Source: an uncultured beta proteobacterium (GTDB lineage: Bacteria; Pseudomonadota; Gammaproteobacteria; Burkholderiales; Burkholderiaceae_C). From it: a stretch of DNA of 64,000 nt. The notes beneath the pieces are model-generated. The model did not search any database and had not been told where the DNA came from. It worked only from the letters and a program-made list of their open reading frames with translations. The position numbers and the translations under genes were made by a program. Location of the stretch: positions 1 to 64,000 of the forward strand of contig CAIJRK010000060.1 of assembly GCA_903823025.1 (NCBI GenBank), in the 5' to 3' direction. The first letter of the stretch is position 1; each line of letters opens with the position of its first letter. Shown in pieces: positions 45,501 to 54,384 of the stretch.

Positions 45501-45754
45501 AGGTGCGTTTGCGCCCTATTTTGATGACCACGCTGGCGATGATCTTCGGCATGTTGCCTTTAGCGCTGGCCCTGTCAGAAGGCTCGGAAATGCGCGCTCC
45601 GATGGGTCAAGCCGTGATTGGCGGCGTGATCACGTCTTCCTTGCTAACTTTGGTGGTGGTGCCGGTGGTGTATTGCTATCTGGATGACTTTGCGCAATGG
45701 TTGCGCCGCCTTTGGCACACCAAACCACCGCTTGACGCCCGCCCTGCCGAGTAA
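42566..45754 (+). CDS. RND efflux pump, inner-membrane transporter
   Basis: A 1062-residue proton-driven exporter of the AcrB/MexB-like HAE family. The N-terminal helix is followed by the porter domain; motifs include [27 protein letters not shown] (transmembrane helix 4, the acidic pair DD of the proton relay) and [17 protein letters not shown] in the second repeat. About 12 membrane helices in two 6-helix halves. The substrates cannot be read from sequence. It presumably works with the adaptor upstream and the TolC protein encoded three genes on. Confidence 0.95.
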   Translation: MWFTRVSLKNPVFATMVMLALVVLGLFSLQRLQVDQFPNIDFPVVVVTADYPGASPEIVESEVSRKIEEGVNSIAGINALTSRSYEGQSVVIIEFKLHVDGRKAAEDVREKVAALRASLRTEVKEPRVLRFDPAARAIWSVAVLPDDTAGTIKPMSAIELTNWAEQIFTKRLENVRGVGSVTVVGGTQREINIYLNPQALESFGITPDQVVSAVRNENQDLPVGAIRSPTQERVIQIAARMQRPEDFGKIIVARKNGAPVRIEQLARVADGAQEVESLALYNGQRTLLLTVQKAQDENTIAVVDGLQKTLTEMQQELPPGMRLAQITDGSRQIRVSVENVRSTLIEGALLTVLIVFLFLNSWRSTVITGLTLPIALIGTFLFMNMFGFTINMITLMALSLCVGLLIDDAIVVRENIVRHVQMGKTPYQASLDGTQEIGLAVLATTLSIVAVFMPIGFMGGIMGKFFHEFGVTIVAAVLISMFVSFTLDPMLSSIWHDPTIEKHGRHGLGADGKPWIPVTLYDKTIGRVTGWFERATDKLVDAYQGILRWALAHKLATLGLAVSIFIGSIFMVPLLGTEFVPKSDFAETNLSFNTPVGSSLEVTEARAQQVEAIIRGFPEVLYTLTTINTGNAQGKIYASIYIRLVNRKARNFSVDAMSVILREQLKQVPGITVTHVGLLDPMGGQKQILFSIKGADTAELERLTQQALEKIRPVPGLVDLDSTAKPDKPTLDIEINRDLASDVGLNVAQIGSALRILVAGQTVGNWRAPDDQTYDVNVRLAPLARNSPADLAVLPFTVGANADGSPRIVRLNQVANVVESTGPNQINRRDLTREVAVSANVSGRSAGEVSADIKTAMDSLVMPPGYSYQFSGSTKDMGEAFGYAISALLLAVVFIYMILASQFKSFLQPLALMTALPLTLIGVVLALMLFNSTLSMFSVIGVVMLMGLVTKNAILLVDFAIRARADGLNRHDALLMAAKVRLRPILMTTLAMIFGMLPLALALSEGSEMRAPMGQAVIGGVITSSLLTLVVVPVVYCYLDDFAQWLRRLWHTKPPLDARPAE

Positions 45755-45796
45755 AATTTATGGCTATCGGCCAACACACACTCTGGAATTAAACAC

Positions 45797-46450
45797 ATGA
45801 ATATCGAACAAGCCCGCTTCAACATGATCGAACAGCAAATTCGACCTTGGAACGTTCTGGACACCGAGGTGCTGCATTTGCTGTCCGTCGTCAAGCGCGA
45901 AGACTTTGTGCCACTGGCACACAAGGCGCTGGCATTTATGGATATGGAGATTCCGCTGGGCTACGGTCAATCCATGTTGGCGCCCCGGCTTGAAGCCCGA
46001 TTGCTGCAAGATGCCATGGTTCAAAAACATGAAAAAGTGCTTGAAATTGGTGCTGGCTCCGGCTTCATGGCCGCGCTGCTGGCGCACCGGGCACAGCGCG
46101 TGATCTCGCTTGAAATCGTGCCTGAACTGGCCGCTATGGCACGCGAAAACCTGCAAAAAGCAGGCATTCTGAATGCTGAAGTTCGCCAGTTTGATGGCGC
46201 CAAAGGCACGCCCGGCGACGGCCCGTTTGACGTCATCGTTTTGAGCGGATCAGTCGCCGAGGTGCCACACGCGCTGCTGGCACACCTCAAAGTGGGCGGT
46301 CGGCTCATCACCATCGTGGGAGACGAGCCGGTAATGCGAACCACATTGGTCACACGCACGGGCGAGGCCGACTTCATCACCACCCAGCCGTGGGACACAA
46401 CAGCACCCCGGCTGCTCAATTTCCCTGAACCTTCCCACTTTCGCTTTTAA
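45797..46450 (+). CDS. PCMT-like SAM methyltransferase
   Basis: A 217-residue protein of the protein-L-isoaspartate methyltransferase family, cytoplasmic. The SAM site is clear: VLEIGAGSGFMAALLA, then ISLEIV and DVIVLSGSVAEVP. The conserved substrate-binding segment, usually GxGQTISQP, reads GYGQSMLAP, and the N-terminal motif RPWNVLD replaces the usual pattern. It may therefore act on something other than isoaspartate. This gene-rhodanese-tolC order recurs in Burkholderiales, so it is likely tied to the envelope locus. Confidence 0.85.
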   Translation: MNIEQARFNMIEQQIRPWNVLDTEVLHLLSVVKREDFVPLAHKALAFMDMEIPLGYGQSMLAPRLEARLLQDAMVQKHEKVLEIGAGSGFMAALLAHRAQRVISLEIVPELAAMARENLQKAGILNAEVRQFDGAKGTPGDGPFDVIVLSGSVAEVPHALLAHLKVGGRLITIVGDEPVMRTTLVTRTGEADFITTQPWDTTAPRLLNFPEPSHFRF

Positions 46451-46453
46451 ACC

Positions 46454-46795
46454 ATGATTGTTCAAATTCGACCCTCTCAATTGTCGGCTTGGCTGGAGAC
46501 GGTGCGGCCCCACGGCGCGCCCGTCGTGCTCGATGTGCGCGAACCCGCCGAATGGGCCACGGCCAGCGTCAAGCCCGACGGCTTTGCGCTGCTGACTATT
46601 CCGATGGGTGTGATTCCGCCACGCCTGCAAGAACTCGACCCTGAGCAACCCATTGCCTGCCTGTGCCACCACGGCGGACGCAGTATGCAGGTGGCCTCCT
46701 TTTTGAAGGCACGGGGCTTTAGCCATGTCGCCAATATTGCAGGCGGCATCAACGCCTGGTCAGCGGAGTTGGATTCGACCATTCCCCGCTATTGA
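46454..46795 (+). CDS. Rhodanese-like domain protein
   Basis: A single-domain 113-residue rhodanese. The active-site loop CHHGGRSMQVA carries the catalytic Cys, and LDVREPAEW is the usual N-terminal motif. It could carry persulfide sulfur or act as a phosphatase-like relative. It follows the PCMT-like gene by three bases and precedes tolC by about 80 bases; a shared transcript is likely. The donor and acceptor of sulfur are unknown. Confidence 0.93.
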   Translation: MIVQIRPSQLSAWLETVRPHGAPVVLDVREPAEWATASVKPDGFALLTIPMGVIPPRLQELDPEQPIACLCHHGGRSMQVASFLKARGFSHVANIAGGINAWSAELDSTIPRY

Positions 46796-46877
46796 TAGCG
46801 CGCTTTTAACTGGCCTGCCCTTTTGACCGGCGGGCCTGTCCCACTTGTCTTTGCCGATTACCCTTACAAGGTTTCTC

Positions 46878-48200
46878 ATGAAAACGTTGCGTTTGTTACC
46901 CCTGTGTGTCGCTCTCGGTGCTGGGCTGGCTTTGCCTGTACAGGCACAAAGTCTGGTTCATCTGTATGAATCGGCACGAAGCTTTGATGCGTCCTACCAA
47001 TCGTCCAAATCCTTGTACGACGCGACACTGGCCAAGGCGGATCAAGCCAAGGCTTTGATTTTGCCGTCTGCCGAGCTGGGCTTTGATGTGTCGCGCTCGC
47101 ATTTGGACAACAACCTTGAAAAGGCTGCACGCAACTACAACACGCAAACAGCGGCCTTGAGCGCCTCGCAACCGCTTTACCGGCCAGGCGACTGGGCCAG
47201 TTACCAGCAAGGTCTCAAGCAAGTTGATCTCGCCCAGGCCCAATTAGCGGCCGCCGATCAGGACTTGATTATTCGCGTCAGCCAAGCCTATTTCAATGTG
47301 CTGGCGTCCCAGGACAGTTTGACGTTTGTGCTAGCACAAAAAGCTGCCGTAGCCGAGCAATTGGCGTCGGCCAAGCGCACGTTTGAGGTCGGCACCTCCA
47401 CCATCACGGACACGCGCGAAGCACAGGCCCGGTATGACTTGGTGATTGCCCAGGAACTCGCCGCCGACAACGATTTGCTGGTCAAAAGACTGGCACTTGA
47501 TCAATTGGCGGGCCTCAGCAACGCCCAACCCAACCCGTTGATACAACCGCTGGTCTTGCCCGCCTTGTTGCCCAACGATGTCAACATTTGGGTGGCTCAG
47601 TCCGAAGTTGATCACCCCACCATTCGGGCCTCACAAACCGCACTGGATGTCGCGCAACTTGAAACCCGCAAGGCCGAGGCCGGACACAAACCCACGCTGG
47701 ATCTGGTAGCCAGCTATCGCGACATTAATAATCTGAACGGCAATACCAACTTTACCGGCGATTCGCGTGTGAATGTCGGCTCCATCGGTCTGTCTTTCAA
47801 ACTGCCGTTGTTCGCTGGGTTTTCTACACAAAATCGCATCCGTGAAACCCTGTCGCTGGAAGAAAAAGCCCGTAACGACCTGGAAGGCGCCCGCCGTGCG
47901 GTGGGTTTGAGCACGCGCACCGCCTTCTTCGGGGTGCTTTCAGGTCAGGGCCAGGTCAAGGCACTGGAAGCGGCTGAAGCCTCCAGCCAAAGCGCGTTGG
48001 ATGCCAATAAGCTGGGCTATGAGGTGGGCGTGCGCATCAACATTGACGTGCTGAACTCGCAAAGCCAGTTGTTCCAGACCAAGCGCGATTTAGCCAAAGC
48101 CCGTTACGACGTGCTGGTCGGCGGCTTGAAACTGCGCCAAGCCAACGGCACACTCAGCGCCGACGACTTACAAACGATCAACCGTCTGTTGACTCAGTAA
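46878..48200 (+). CDS. TolC-family outer membrane channel
   Basis: A 440-residue outer-membrane efflux protein. The ATG at 46878 has AAGG upstream and begins a signal peptide (LLPLCVALGAGLALPVQAQ). SLVHLYESARSFDASYQSS and the long helical repeats (GDSRVNVGSIGLSFKLPLFAGF) match the TolC-type I secretion branch (TIGR01844). It should form the exit duct for the RND pump. The 3' end overlaps the convergent waaA gene by 33 bases. Confidence 0.94.
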   Translation: MKTLRLLPLCVALGAGLALPVQAQSLVHLYESARSFDASYQSSKSLYDATLAKADQAKALILPSAELGFDVSRSHLDNNLEKAARNYNTQTAALSASQPLYRPGDWASYQQGLKQVDLAQAQLAAADQDLIIRVSQAYFNVLASQDSLTFVLAQKAAVAEQLASAKRTFEVGTSTITDTREAQARYDLVIAQELAADNDLLVKRLALDQLAGLSNAQPNPLIQPLVLPALLPNDVNIWVAQSEVDHPTIRASQTALDVAQLETRKAEAGHKPTLDLVASYRDINNLNGNTNFTGDSRVNVGSIGLSFKLPLFAGFSTQNRIRETLSLEEKARNDLEGARRAVGLSTRTAFFGVLSGQGQVKALEAAEASSQSALDANKLGYEVGVRINIDVLNSQSQLFQTKRDLAKARYDVLVGGLKLRQANGTLSADDLQTINRLLTQ

Positions 48201-49475
48201 AGCCAGCACAGCAGCGCCTGTTTTTTCAAGCGCGCCGCGATGGGCGCTTGAAAATTCGGCAGCGGCATGAATCATCCGGGCGCGCTCGACCGAATCGCTC
48301 ACCAGCGCCAGCGCCACTTCAACCGCCTGTGACAAAGACGCCACCCGGCGCGCCGCACCCGCCACTTCAGCCCAATCTGCGGCCTCGGAAAAATTAAAGG
48401 TATGCGGCCCCATAACCATGGGGCAGGCACAGGCGGCGGCTTCAATCAGGTTTTGTCCGCCCAGTGGCTCAAAGCTGCCGCCCAGCAAAGCCACATCAGC
48501 CAAGCCGTAATACAAAGCCATGTCGCCCAGCGAGTCGCCCAGCCAAATAACAGGACGCGCGTCCGTGCGCGCGGACGGCCCGTCGTGCCAGTGACTGCGG
48601 CGCGACACCTCAAAACCCTGCGCCTCAATCAACGCCGCCACCTCGTTAAAACGCTGGGGGTGGCGGGGCACGATCAACCACTGAACGGCTGTTGAGTCCG
48701 TCACAAGCGCGCTGGCCGTCAACCGCTCAAGCAAAGCCGCTTCCTCGCCCTCACGCGAACTGGCTAACATCACCACCGGACGACCCACTTGGCGCCGCCA
48801 CAGCTGCCCCATCCCCAACAGCGCGGCCTGCGGTGTGGCGTCAAACTTGAGGTTACCCAATACGCCTTGCACTGGCGCGCCCAGTTGCCTCAAACGCTGA
48901 GCATCCGCCTCAGTTTGAGCCCAAACAGCGGTTAAGCCGCCCAAGGCCGGACGCGACAACCAGGCTAGCCGACGCATTCGCTTCTGCGACTTGGCACTCA
49001 TGCGCGCATTCGCCACCACCAGCGGCACCTTCAGACGCTGACAACACGCCACCAGTTGAGGCCAAATTTCGGTTTCCATCAGGATGCCAAGGCTGGGCTT
49101 GAAGTGAGTCAAAAATCGCTTGACAGCGCCCGGCGTGTCCCAAGGCTGCCATGTTTGCAAGTCGCCGGGCTGCAACAATTTGGCGCCTTCCTCGCGACCT
49201 GTGGCTGTGCCGTGGGTGAGCAACAAGCGCATCCCTGGCAGATGTTCACGCAAATAGGCAATCAATCCGGCGGCGGCGCGGGTTTCGCCCAACGACACGG
49301 CGTGAATCCAAACCGTGTGGCCGTCCAAGGGGGGCACGGGCGGGCGGGTGTAGTGTCCAAAACGCGCCTCAATGGCTATCAAATAACCCGGCTCTTGCAC
49401 GCCACGCCGCCTCAATTTTCGGCGTAACAGGGGCTGAATCAGCCACATCAGCCAGCCATAGAACAGGCGCGTCAC
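48168..49475 (-). CDS. waaA: Kdo transferase WaaA (KdtA)
   Basis: 3-deoxy-D-manno-octulosonic acid transferase, adding Kdo to lipid A at the inner membrane. The GTG start at 49475 overlaps the waaC stop (GTGA) and gives 435 residues with an N-terminal anchor (LFYGWLMWLIQPLLRRKL). VWIHAVSLGETRAA, LLTHGTATGREEG, LMETEIWPQL and GGSFEPLGGQNLIEAAA are classic family text. An upstream frame to 49526 lies inside waaC. Third gene of the phosphomutase-waaC-waaA operon. Confidence 0.95.
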   Translation of the reverse strand: MTRLFYGWLMWLIQPLLRRKLRRRGVQEPGYLIAIEARFGHYTRPPVPPLDGHTVWIHAVSLGETRAAAGLIAYLREHLPGMRLLLTHGTATGREEGAKLLQPGDLQTWQPWDTPGAVKRFLTHFKPSLGILMETEIWPQLVACCQRLKVPLVVANARMSAKSQKRMRRLAWLSRPALGGLTAVWAQTEADAQRLRQLGAPVQGVLGNLKFDATPQAALLGMGQLWRRQVGRPVVMLASSREGEEAALLERLTASALVTDSTAVQWLIVPRHPQRFNEVAALIEAQGFEVSRRSHWHDGPSARTDARPVIWLGDSLGDMALYYGLADVALLGGSFEPLGGQNLIEAAACACPMVMGPHTFNFSEAADWAEVAGAARRVASLSQAVEVALALVSDSVERARMIHAAAEFSSAHRGALEKTGAAVLALLSQQTVDRL

Positions 49476-50518
49476 GCGGTTTTTTCCGGGGCTGAAACCA
49501 ACGGGGCGGCGGCGACTGCTTGCCAAGCCTGCCAGACTTGATCGACCTCCGGCGTGGGCCGGGCAAACACGCTGCGCTGTCGCTGACCGGGCGTTGACCC
49601 GGCCCCGCTAACAGGCCCGGTGCGCCAGGCTGTATCAAAGTTATAAAGCTGCACATGCGGCACATCCAGCGCCACGGCGATGTGGCTCAAACCGCTGTCC
49701 ACGCCAATCACGCCCGCGCAAGCCGCCAGCGCATCGGTCAATTGATCCAGCGCAAGGCGGGGCCAGACCACCGCGTTGGTCAGCGGGGCGGCGATGGCCT
49801 CAGCCATGCGCTGCTCGGCGTCACTGCCGTGCGGCAAAGCCACCGCGTAACCGTTGGCATGAAGACGCTGACCCAAGGCGTGCCAATGGGCGAGCGGCCA
49901 TTCTTTGTCGGCCCGCGACGTGCCGTGCACCAAGGCCACAACACCTTTAGGCAGTGCCTTGAACCCGTCACTTTGCGTCGTCTTTAGCGGATTATCCAGA
50001 TGGGCCAACAGTCCAAAAGTCTGATGATTCGGCATGACGTAGCCCAAAGCTTGCGCACACAAGAGACGCGAACGCGCCACGGCATGACTGTGCGGTGGCA
50101 ACTTAATCGCTACATCAGCGACCCAGCGCGCGGGCGCTTCAAAACTGGAGCCTTCCGTCTGGTTTGCCAAGCCGTAGCGCTGGCCGTGCAGCGTTCGCCG
50201 CGCCAGCCAGGTAATCAAGGCGGACTTGGTCAAGCCTTGTAAATCAATCACAGCGTCGTAAGAGTCGTGCTGCAATTCGGTTTTAAAAGCGCGCCAGGCC
50301 AAACGGGTCGGCGCGGATAAAGGCGACTTGCGCCAGCGCCGCAACTCACATTCAATCACTCGATTGACGCCTGCACAGCGGCGCACCAGCGGCGCAAAAC
50401 CACGCTCGACCACCCAATCAATTTGCGCTTCGGGAAAAGCCTGCCGAATGTCTTGCACGGCAGGCATGGCATGAACGACATCGCCAAGCGAAGAAAGCTT
50501 GACGATCAAAATCCTCAA
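49472..50518 (-). CDS. waaC: Lipopolysaccharide heptosyltransferase I
   Basis: GT9-family enzyme adding the first heptose to Kdo2-lipid A. It begins RILIVKLSSLGDVVHAMPAVQDI, the canonical start, and has VALVHGTSRADKEWP and GVDSGLSHIAVAL near the nucleotide-sugar site. The 348 residues are typical. The start is a TTG at 50518 forming TTGA with the stop of the phosphomutase; no ATG is nearby. Overlaps waaA at the other end. Confidence 0.95.
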   Translation of the reverse strand: MRILIVKLSSLGDVVHAMPAVQDIRQAFPEAQIDWVVERGFAPLVRRCAGVNRVIECELRRWRKSPLSAPTRLAWRAFKTELQHDSYDAVIDLQGLTKSALITWLARRTLHGQRYGLANQTEGSSFEAPARWVADVAIKLPPHSHAVARSRLLCAQALGYVMPNHQTFGLLAHLDNPLKTTQSDGFKALPKGVVALVHGTSRADKEWPLAHWHALGQRLHANGYAVALPHGSDAEQRMAEAIAAPLTNAVVWPRLALDQLTDALAACAGVIGVDSGLSHIAVALDVPHVQLYNFDTAWRTGPVSGAGSTPGQRQRSVFARPTPEVDQVWQAWQAVAAAPLVSAPEKTA

Positions 50519-51897
50519 TGCGCGGCCTCGTCCAACACGGCGCCGGGTTTGACGGTTTGCAGCAGCGCCAGCATCTCGCTTTCAATGCGCTGCAAGGCCT
50601 CGGGCGTGTGGCCTTCAAAGCGCAGCACCAGCACTGGCGTGGTGTTGGAGGCACGAATCAGTCCAAAACCATCGGGCCAATCCACGCGCAAACCATCAAT
50701 CGTGCAAACCACCGCCGGGGCCGCAAAGTGCGCACTGGTCACCAGTCTTTCCACTAAAACATGCGGCTCACCCTCGGCGCATTTGACGTTCAACTCGGGC
50801 GTCGAAAAGCTGGTGGGCAAGGCATTGAGCACGGCATTGCCATCGGGTGAGTGGCTCAAAATCTCCAACAAACGACCCCCTGCGTAAGTGCCGTCATCAA
50901 AACCAAACCAGCGTTCTTTAAAGAAAATGTGACCGCTCATCTCGCCCCCTAACGGCGAGTTGATTTCTTTCATCTTGGCCTTGATCAGCGAGTGGCCGGT
51001 CTTGAACATCAACGGCTCGCCACCGGCGGCCACAATCGCAGGGGCCAGACGTTGCGAACATTTCACGTCAAACAAAATAGTGCCGCCCGGCACACGCGAG
51101 AGCACATCTTGCGCAAACAGCATCATTTGCCGATCCGGGTAAATGTTGTTGCCCTCTTTGGTCACGATGCCCAAGCGGTCGCCGTCCCCATCAAACGCCA
51201 AACCGATTTCAGCATCGCTTGTTTTCAGGGCCGCAATCAGGTCACGCAGGTTCTCGGGCTTGCTGGGGTCGGGATGGTGGTTGGGGAAATTGCCATCCAC
51301 TTCGCTAAACAGTTCGGTCACCTCGCAACCCAAAGCCCGCAAAATGCCGGGGGCCGAGGCCCCCGCAATGCCGTTGCCCGAATCAACCACGATTTTCATC
51401 GGGCGTGCCAGTTGGATGTCGCCCACAATGCGCGCCGTGTAAGCGGGCAGCACATCGACGCTGCGCACCTGACCGCCAGGCAATGCGACCGACGTCTCGC
51501 TGGCCATCATGCGGTGCAAAGCCTGAATTTCTTCACCGTAAATAGCGCGCCCGGCCATTACCATCTTGAAGCCGTTGTAATCCTTGGGATTGTGGCTGCC
51601 CGTGACCTGAATGCCGCTGGTACACAAGGTGTTGGCGGCAAAGTACAACATGGGTGTCGTCACCCTACCGACGTCGATCACCTCAACACCTGCCGCCACC
51701 AAACCGCGCATCAGCGCCGCGCTCAAAGAAGGGCCACTGAGTCGGCCATCGCGGCCCACCGCGACCACCGTTTCACCCTCGGCGCGAGCGACTGTGCCAA
51801 AGGCCCGACCCAAGGCTTCGGCCACGGCTTCGTCAATGGTGGCGGGCACGATGCCGCGAATGTCGTAGGCTTTGAAAATAGAGGCGGATAACTGCAT
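50515..51897 (-). CDS. Phosphomannomutase/phosphoglucomutase
   Basis: A 460-residue alpha-D-phosphohexomutase (AlgC/ManB-like) that supplies sugar 1-phosphates for lipopolysaccharide and exopolysaccharide. FKAYDIRGIVP marks the N-terminus, the phosphoserine loop is TGSHNPKDYNGFK, the metal site DGDGDRLG and the sugar loop GEMSGHIFF. I start at the ATG at 51897 (MQLSASIFKAYDIRG); the longer frame to 52020 overlaps the divergent ogt start. First gene of the LPS operon. Confidence 0.95.
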   Translation of the reverse strand: MQLSASIFKAYDIRGIVPATIDEAVAEALGRAFGTVARAEGETVVAVGRDGRLSGPSLSAALMRGLVAAGVEVIDVGRVTTPMLYFAANTLCTSGIQVTGSHNPKDYNGFKMVMAGRAIYGEEIQALHRMMASETSVALPGGQVRSVDVLPAYTARIVGDIQLARPMKIVVDSGNGIAGASAPGILRALGCEVTELFSEVDGNFPNHHPDPSKPENLRDLIAALKTSDAEIGLAFDGDGDRLGIVTKEGNNIYPDRQMMLFAQDVLSRVPGGTILFDVKCSQRLAPAIVAAGGEPLMFKTGHSLIKAKMKEINSPLGGEMSGHIFFKERWFGFDDGTYAGGRLLEILSHSPDGNAVLNALPTSFSTPELNVKCAEGEPHVLVERLVTSAHFAAPAVVCTIDGLRVDWPDGFGLIRASNTTPVLVLRFEGHTPEALQRIESEMLALLQTVKPGAVLDEAAH

Positions 51898-52018
51898 GAA
51901 GGGGTTCCCTGAAAAAATTTGGTGCTTGATTTGCGCTCTGAATTGTAGGCGCCGCCTTCGATACAAGGATGGCAAAAAATGAGGTGTATCGAGTACCCGT
52001 CCGCGTATCATGCCAAGC

Positions 52019-52513
52019 ATGAAATTCGCAACAACGCTGATTCAGACAAGTTTTGAAAGCCCCTTGGGACGCCTTATTTTGGCCGCCTCTGCCGGTCATC
52101 TGGTGGGCGTATGGTTTGATGGTCAACGCCATCAGCCCGACACCTCCCACTGGCCTGAGAAACCTGATCACCCAGTGCTGCAACGGGCAAAAAGCCAACT
52201 ACATGACTACTTCGCAGGCCACCGAAAAGCCTTTGATCTGCCGCTTGATTTTGGGCAAGGCACTGCTTTTCAGCAAGCTGTTTGGCACGCTTTGCAGGAA
52301 ATTCCCTGCGGCACGACCTCAACCTATGGCGCACTGAGTGCCGCGCTAGGCCGACCCACGGCGGGGCGGGCGGTGGGCGGTGCGGTGGGGCGCAATCCTT
52401 TGAGTGTGGTGCTGCCTTGTCACCGTGTGATGGGGGCAAACGGCACGCTCACGGGTTACGCAGGCGGTCTGGCACGCAAAACGGCCTTGCTTCAACTTGA
52501 AGGCGTGCTTTGA
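52019..52513 (+). CDS. ogt: Methylated-DNA-protein cysteine methyltransferase
   Basis: Suicide DNA repair protein removing O6-alkyl groups from guanine. The acceptor Cys lies in VVLPCHRVMGANG, preceded by FQQAVWHALQEIPCGTTSTYG and followed by TGYAGGLARK. About 164 residues from the ATG at 52019; an ATG three codons earlier is also possible. Single-domain Ogt/MGMT type without the Ada regulatory part. TTGA overlap with the next gene suggests coupling. Confidence 0.95.
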   Translation: MKFATTLIQTSFESPLGRLILAASAGHLVGVWFDGQRHQPDTSHWPEKPDHPVLQRAKSQLHDYFAGHRKAFDLPLDFGQGTAFQQAVWHALQEIPCGTTSTYGALSAALGRPTAGRAVGGAVGRNPLSVVLPCHRVMGANGTLTGYAGGLARKTALLQLEGVL

Positions 52514-53409
52514 ATTCAACACACACACCCAAACCCTGGCTCATTGATTTTGTGTTGCTGTCCGCCATTTGGGGGTCGTCGTTCATGTTCATGCGCTTGG
52601 GCACGCTTGAATTTGGCGCCTTGCCGACTGCGGGCCTGCGCGTGAGTATTGCAGCGCTTTTTTTAATGCCTTTGTTGTTGTGGCGCGGTTTGGGGCCACA
52701 ACTGGCCCAACACTGGAAGAAGACATTTTTTGTAGGACTGCTCAACTCGGCCCTTCCGTTTTCCTTCATTGCTTTTGCGTTGTTGTCCGTCAGCACCGGG
52801 TTGTCGTCCATCCTGAATGCCACGTCGCCGCTGTTTGGCGCCTTGGTGGCTTGGGTCTGGCTGAAAGATCGCCCCCACGGCTTGCGCATTCTGGGGCTGA
52901 TCGTGGGCTTTGTCGGGGTGGCGTTACTGGCGTGGGACAAGGCCAGCTTCAAACCCGACGCCTCCGGTGTCGCGACCGGCTGGGCCTTGTTGGCATGCCT
53001 GATGGCTTGTTTGTGTTACGGCTTATCCGCCAGTTACGCCAAGCGCTATCTGGGCGGCATCCCCGCCTTGGTCACGGCCACCGGTAGCCAGTTGGGCGCC
53101 ACCTTGGTGCTGGCCTTGCCCGCCTTTTGGTTTTGGCCGCAGCACATGCCCAGCACGACGGCTTGGCTGTCCTTGCTGAGTGTTGGCGTGTTGTGCACTG
53201 GTGTGGCCTATATTTTATTTTTCAGGTTAATCGAAAACATCGGCCCGGCCCGGTCGCTAACGGTGACATTTGTGGTGCCTGTGTTTGCCATGTTTTATGG
53301 CGCGGCTTTTCTGAACGAGACCGTTTCCTGGCAAATGCTGCTGTGTGGCGCCATCATCATCAGCGGCACAGCGCTGTCCGCCAACCTGTTCAAACTGCGC
53401 CGCGTTTAA
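52510..53409 (+). CDS. EamA/DMT-family transporter
   Basis: A 299-residue membrane protein with ten predicted helices in two EamA repeats (first: DFVLLSAIWGSSFMFMRLG; second beginning near GWALLACLMACLCYGLS). Members export amino acids, nucleobases or other metabolites; the cargo is not predictable. It starts with a TTG that overlaps the ogt stop. At its end it shares four bases with a convergent 58-residue ORF. Confidence 0.9.
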   Translation: MNSTHTPKPWLIDFVLLSAIWGSSFMFMRLGTLEFGALPTAGLRVSIAALFLMPLLLWRGLGPQLAQHWKKTFFVGLLNSALPFSFIAFALLSVSTGLSSILNATSPLFGALVAWVWLKDRPHGLRILGLIVGFVGVALLAWDKASFKPDASGVATGWALLACLMACLCYGLSASYAKRYLGGIPALVTATGSQLGATLVLALPAFWFWPQHMPSTTAWLSLLSVGVLCTGVAYILFFRLIENIGPARSLTVTFVVPVFAMFYGAAFLNETVSWQMLLCGAIIISGTALSANLFKLRRV

Positions 53410-53582
53410 GGCGAACTGCTCCAGTTCATCGACAAAAGCAGCCACATGATCAGCGCGGGGATCACGATGGGCAGTGACAGTGCCGCAAACATCAGCAAAG
53501 TTTTTAAAAATGTGACGAGATCGCGGCCCCACAGCTTGAATAAGTCAAGTAGATCCGCGCTCCAAAAAGTATCTTTTTTCAT
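53406..53582 (-). CDS. 58-residue putative membrane protein
   Basis: An ORF below usual length limits. It begins MKKDTFWSADLLDLFKLWGR, an amphipathic stretch, followed by a hydrophobic helix of about 25 residues (LLMFAALSLPIVIPALIMWL) and ends NWSSSP. It lies about 100 bases beyond livF on the same strand. A G-run directly abuts the ATG, so the ribosome site is odd. I do not recognise the family. The segment of charged N-terminus, one membrane helix and short tail looks like a genuine small membrane protein, but chance is possible. Confidence 0.4.
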   Translation of the reverse strand: MKKDTFWSADLLDLFKLWGRDLVTFLKTLLMFAALSLPIVIPALIMWLLLSMNWSSSP

Positions 53583-53679
53583 CCCCCGACAATACGCCGA
53601 GAAGATGAGCCTTAACGAAAAAAAAGGTTATCCCTCTTTTTTATTTAATGCCAGTGGCCAGGTACTGAACGCCAAGTCG

Positions 53680-54384
53680 CTAGACCTCCAGCCATTCCTG
53701 GCGAATAGGGTCGTCAGCACGCAACGCATGGGGCGTGCCGTTGAACACAATACGGCCATGGCCCATAACCAGACAACGGTCTGAAATCGCCATTGCAATA
53801 GTCAGCTTTTGCTCGATCAACAGCACTGAAATGCCTCGATCTTTAAGCGTCGTCAGGAACTGCGCCACCGCCTCGACCATTTTGGGCGCCAGCCCTTCGG
53901 TCGGTTCATCAATGACGATCAGGTCAGGGTCGCCCAGGAGCGTGCGACACAGAGTGAGCATTTGCTGCTCGCCGCCCGACATCACACCCGCTGGCGCGTG
54001 TTGGCGTTCTTTGAGCAAAGGAAACATCAGGTACATATCGCCCAACGACCAGCGCCTGATCAGGCCGGGTTTACGGATTTTTTTTTGGCCTAACAGCAGG
54101 TTTTGTTCAACCGTCACGTCAGGAAAAATGTCGCGGCTTTCGGGGACATAGCCGATGCCAAGCTGCGCGATTTCAAACGTCTTTTTGCCGACCATCTCCT
54201 GCCCGCGCCAAAGTACAGAACCTCGGCAATCGACCAAACCCATGATGGCCTTGGCCAGCGTTGAGCGCCCCGAGCCGTTGCGTCCCAACAGCGCCACAAT
54301 TTCGCCCGGTTGCACCTCACATTGAACGCCGTGCAGCACATGGCTGTTACCGTAAAACGCGTGCAACTGGTTGATTTTCAGCAT
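53680..54384 (-). CDS. livF: ABC transporter ATPase, branched-chain amino acid type (LivF)
   Basis: A 234-residue ATPase of the hydrophobic amino acid uptake family. Signature MSGGEQQMLTLCRTL and Walker B DLIVIDEPTEGLAPK are normal. Walker A reads GRNGSGRST, with Arg at the usual Lys position; I recall the same change in other LivF-like proteins, so it may still work or rely on LivG. It overlaps livG by seven bases and is the last gene of the livHMGF set. Confidence 0.9.
   Translation of the reverse strand: MLKINQLHAFYGNSHVLHGVQCEVQPGEIVALLGRNGSGRSTLAKAIMGLVDCRGSVLWRGQEMVGKKTFEIAQLGIGYVPESRDIFPDVTVEQNLLLGQKKIRKPGLIRRWSLGDMYLMFPLLKERQHAPAGVMSGGEQQMLTLCRTLLGDPDLIVIDEPTEGLAPKMVEAVAQFLTTLKDRGISVLLIEQKLTIAMAISDRCLVMGHGRIVFNGTPHALRADDPIRQEWLEV

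Noticed and set aside
53446..53784. Plus-strand open frame of 112 codons
   Set aside because: It runs antisense to the end of livF and to the 58-residue ORF, lacks family-like sequence and has no ribosome site.
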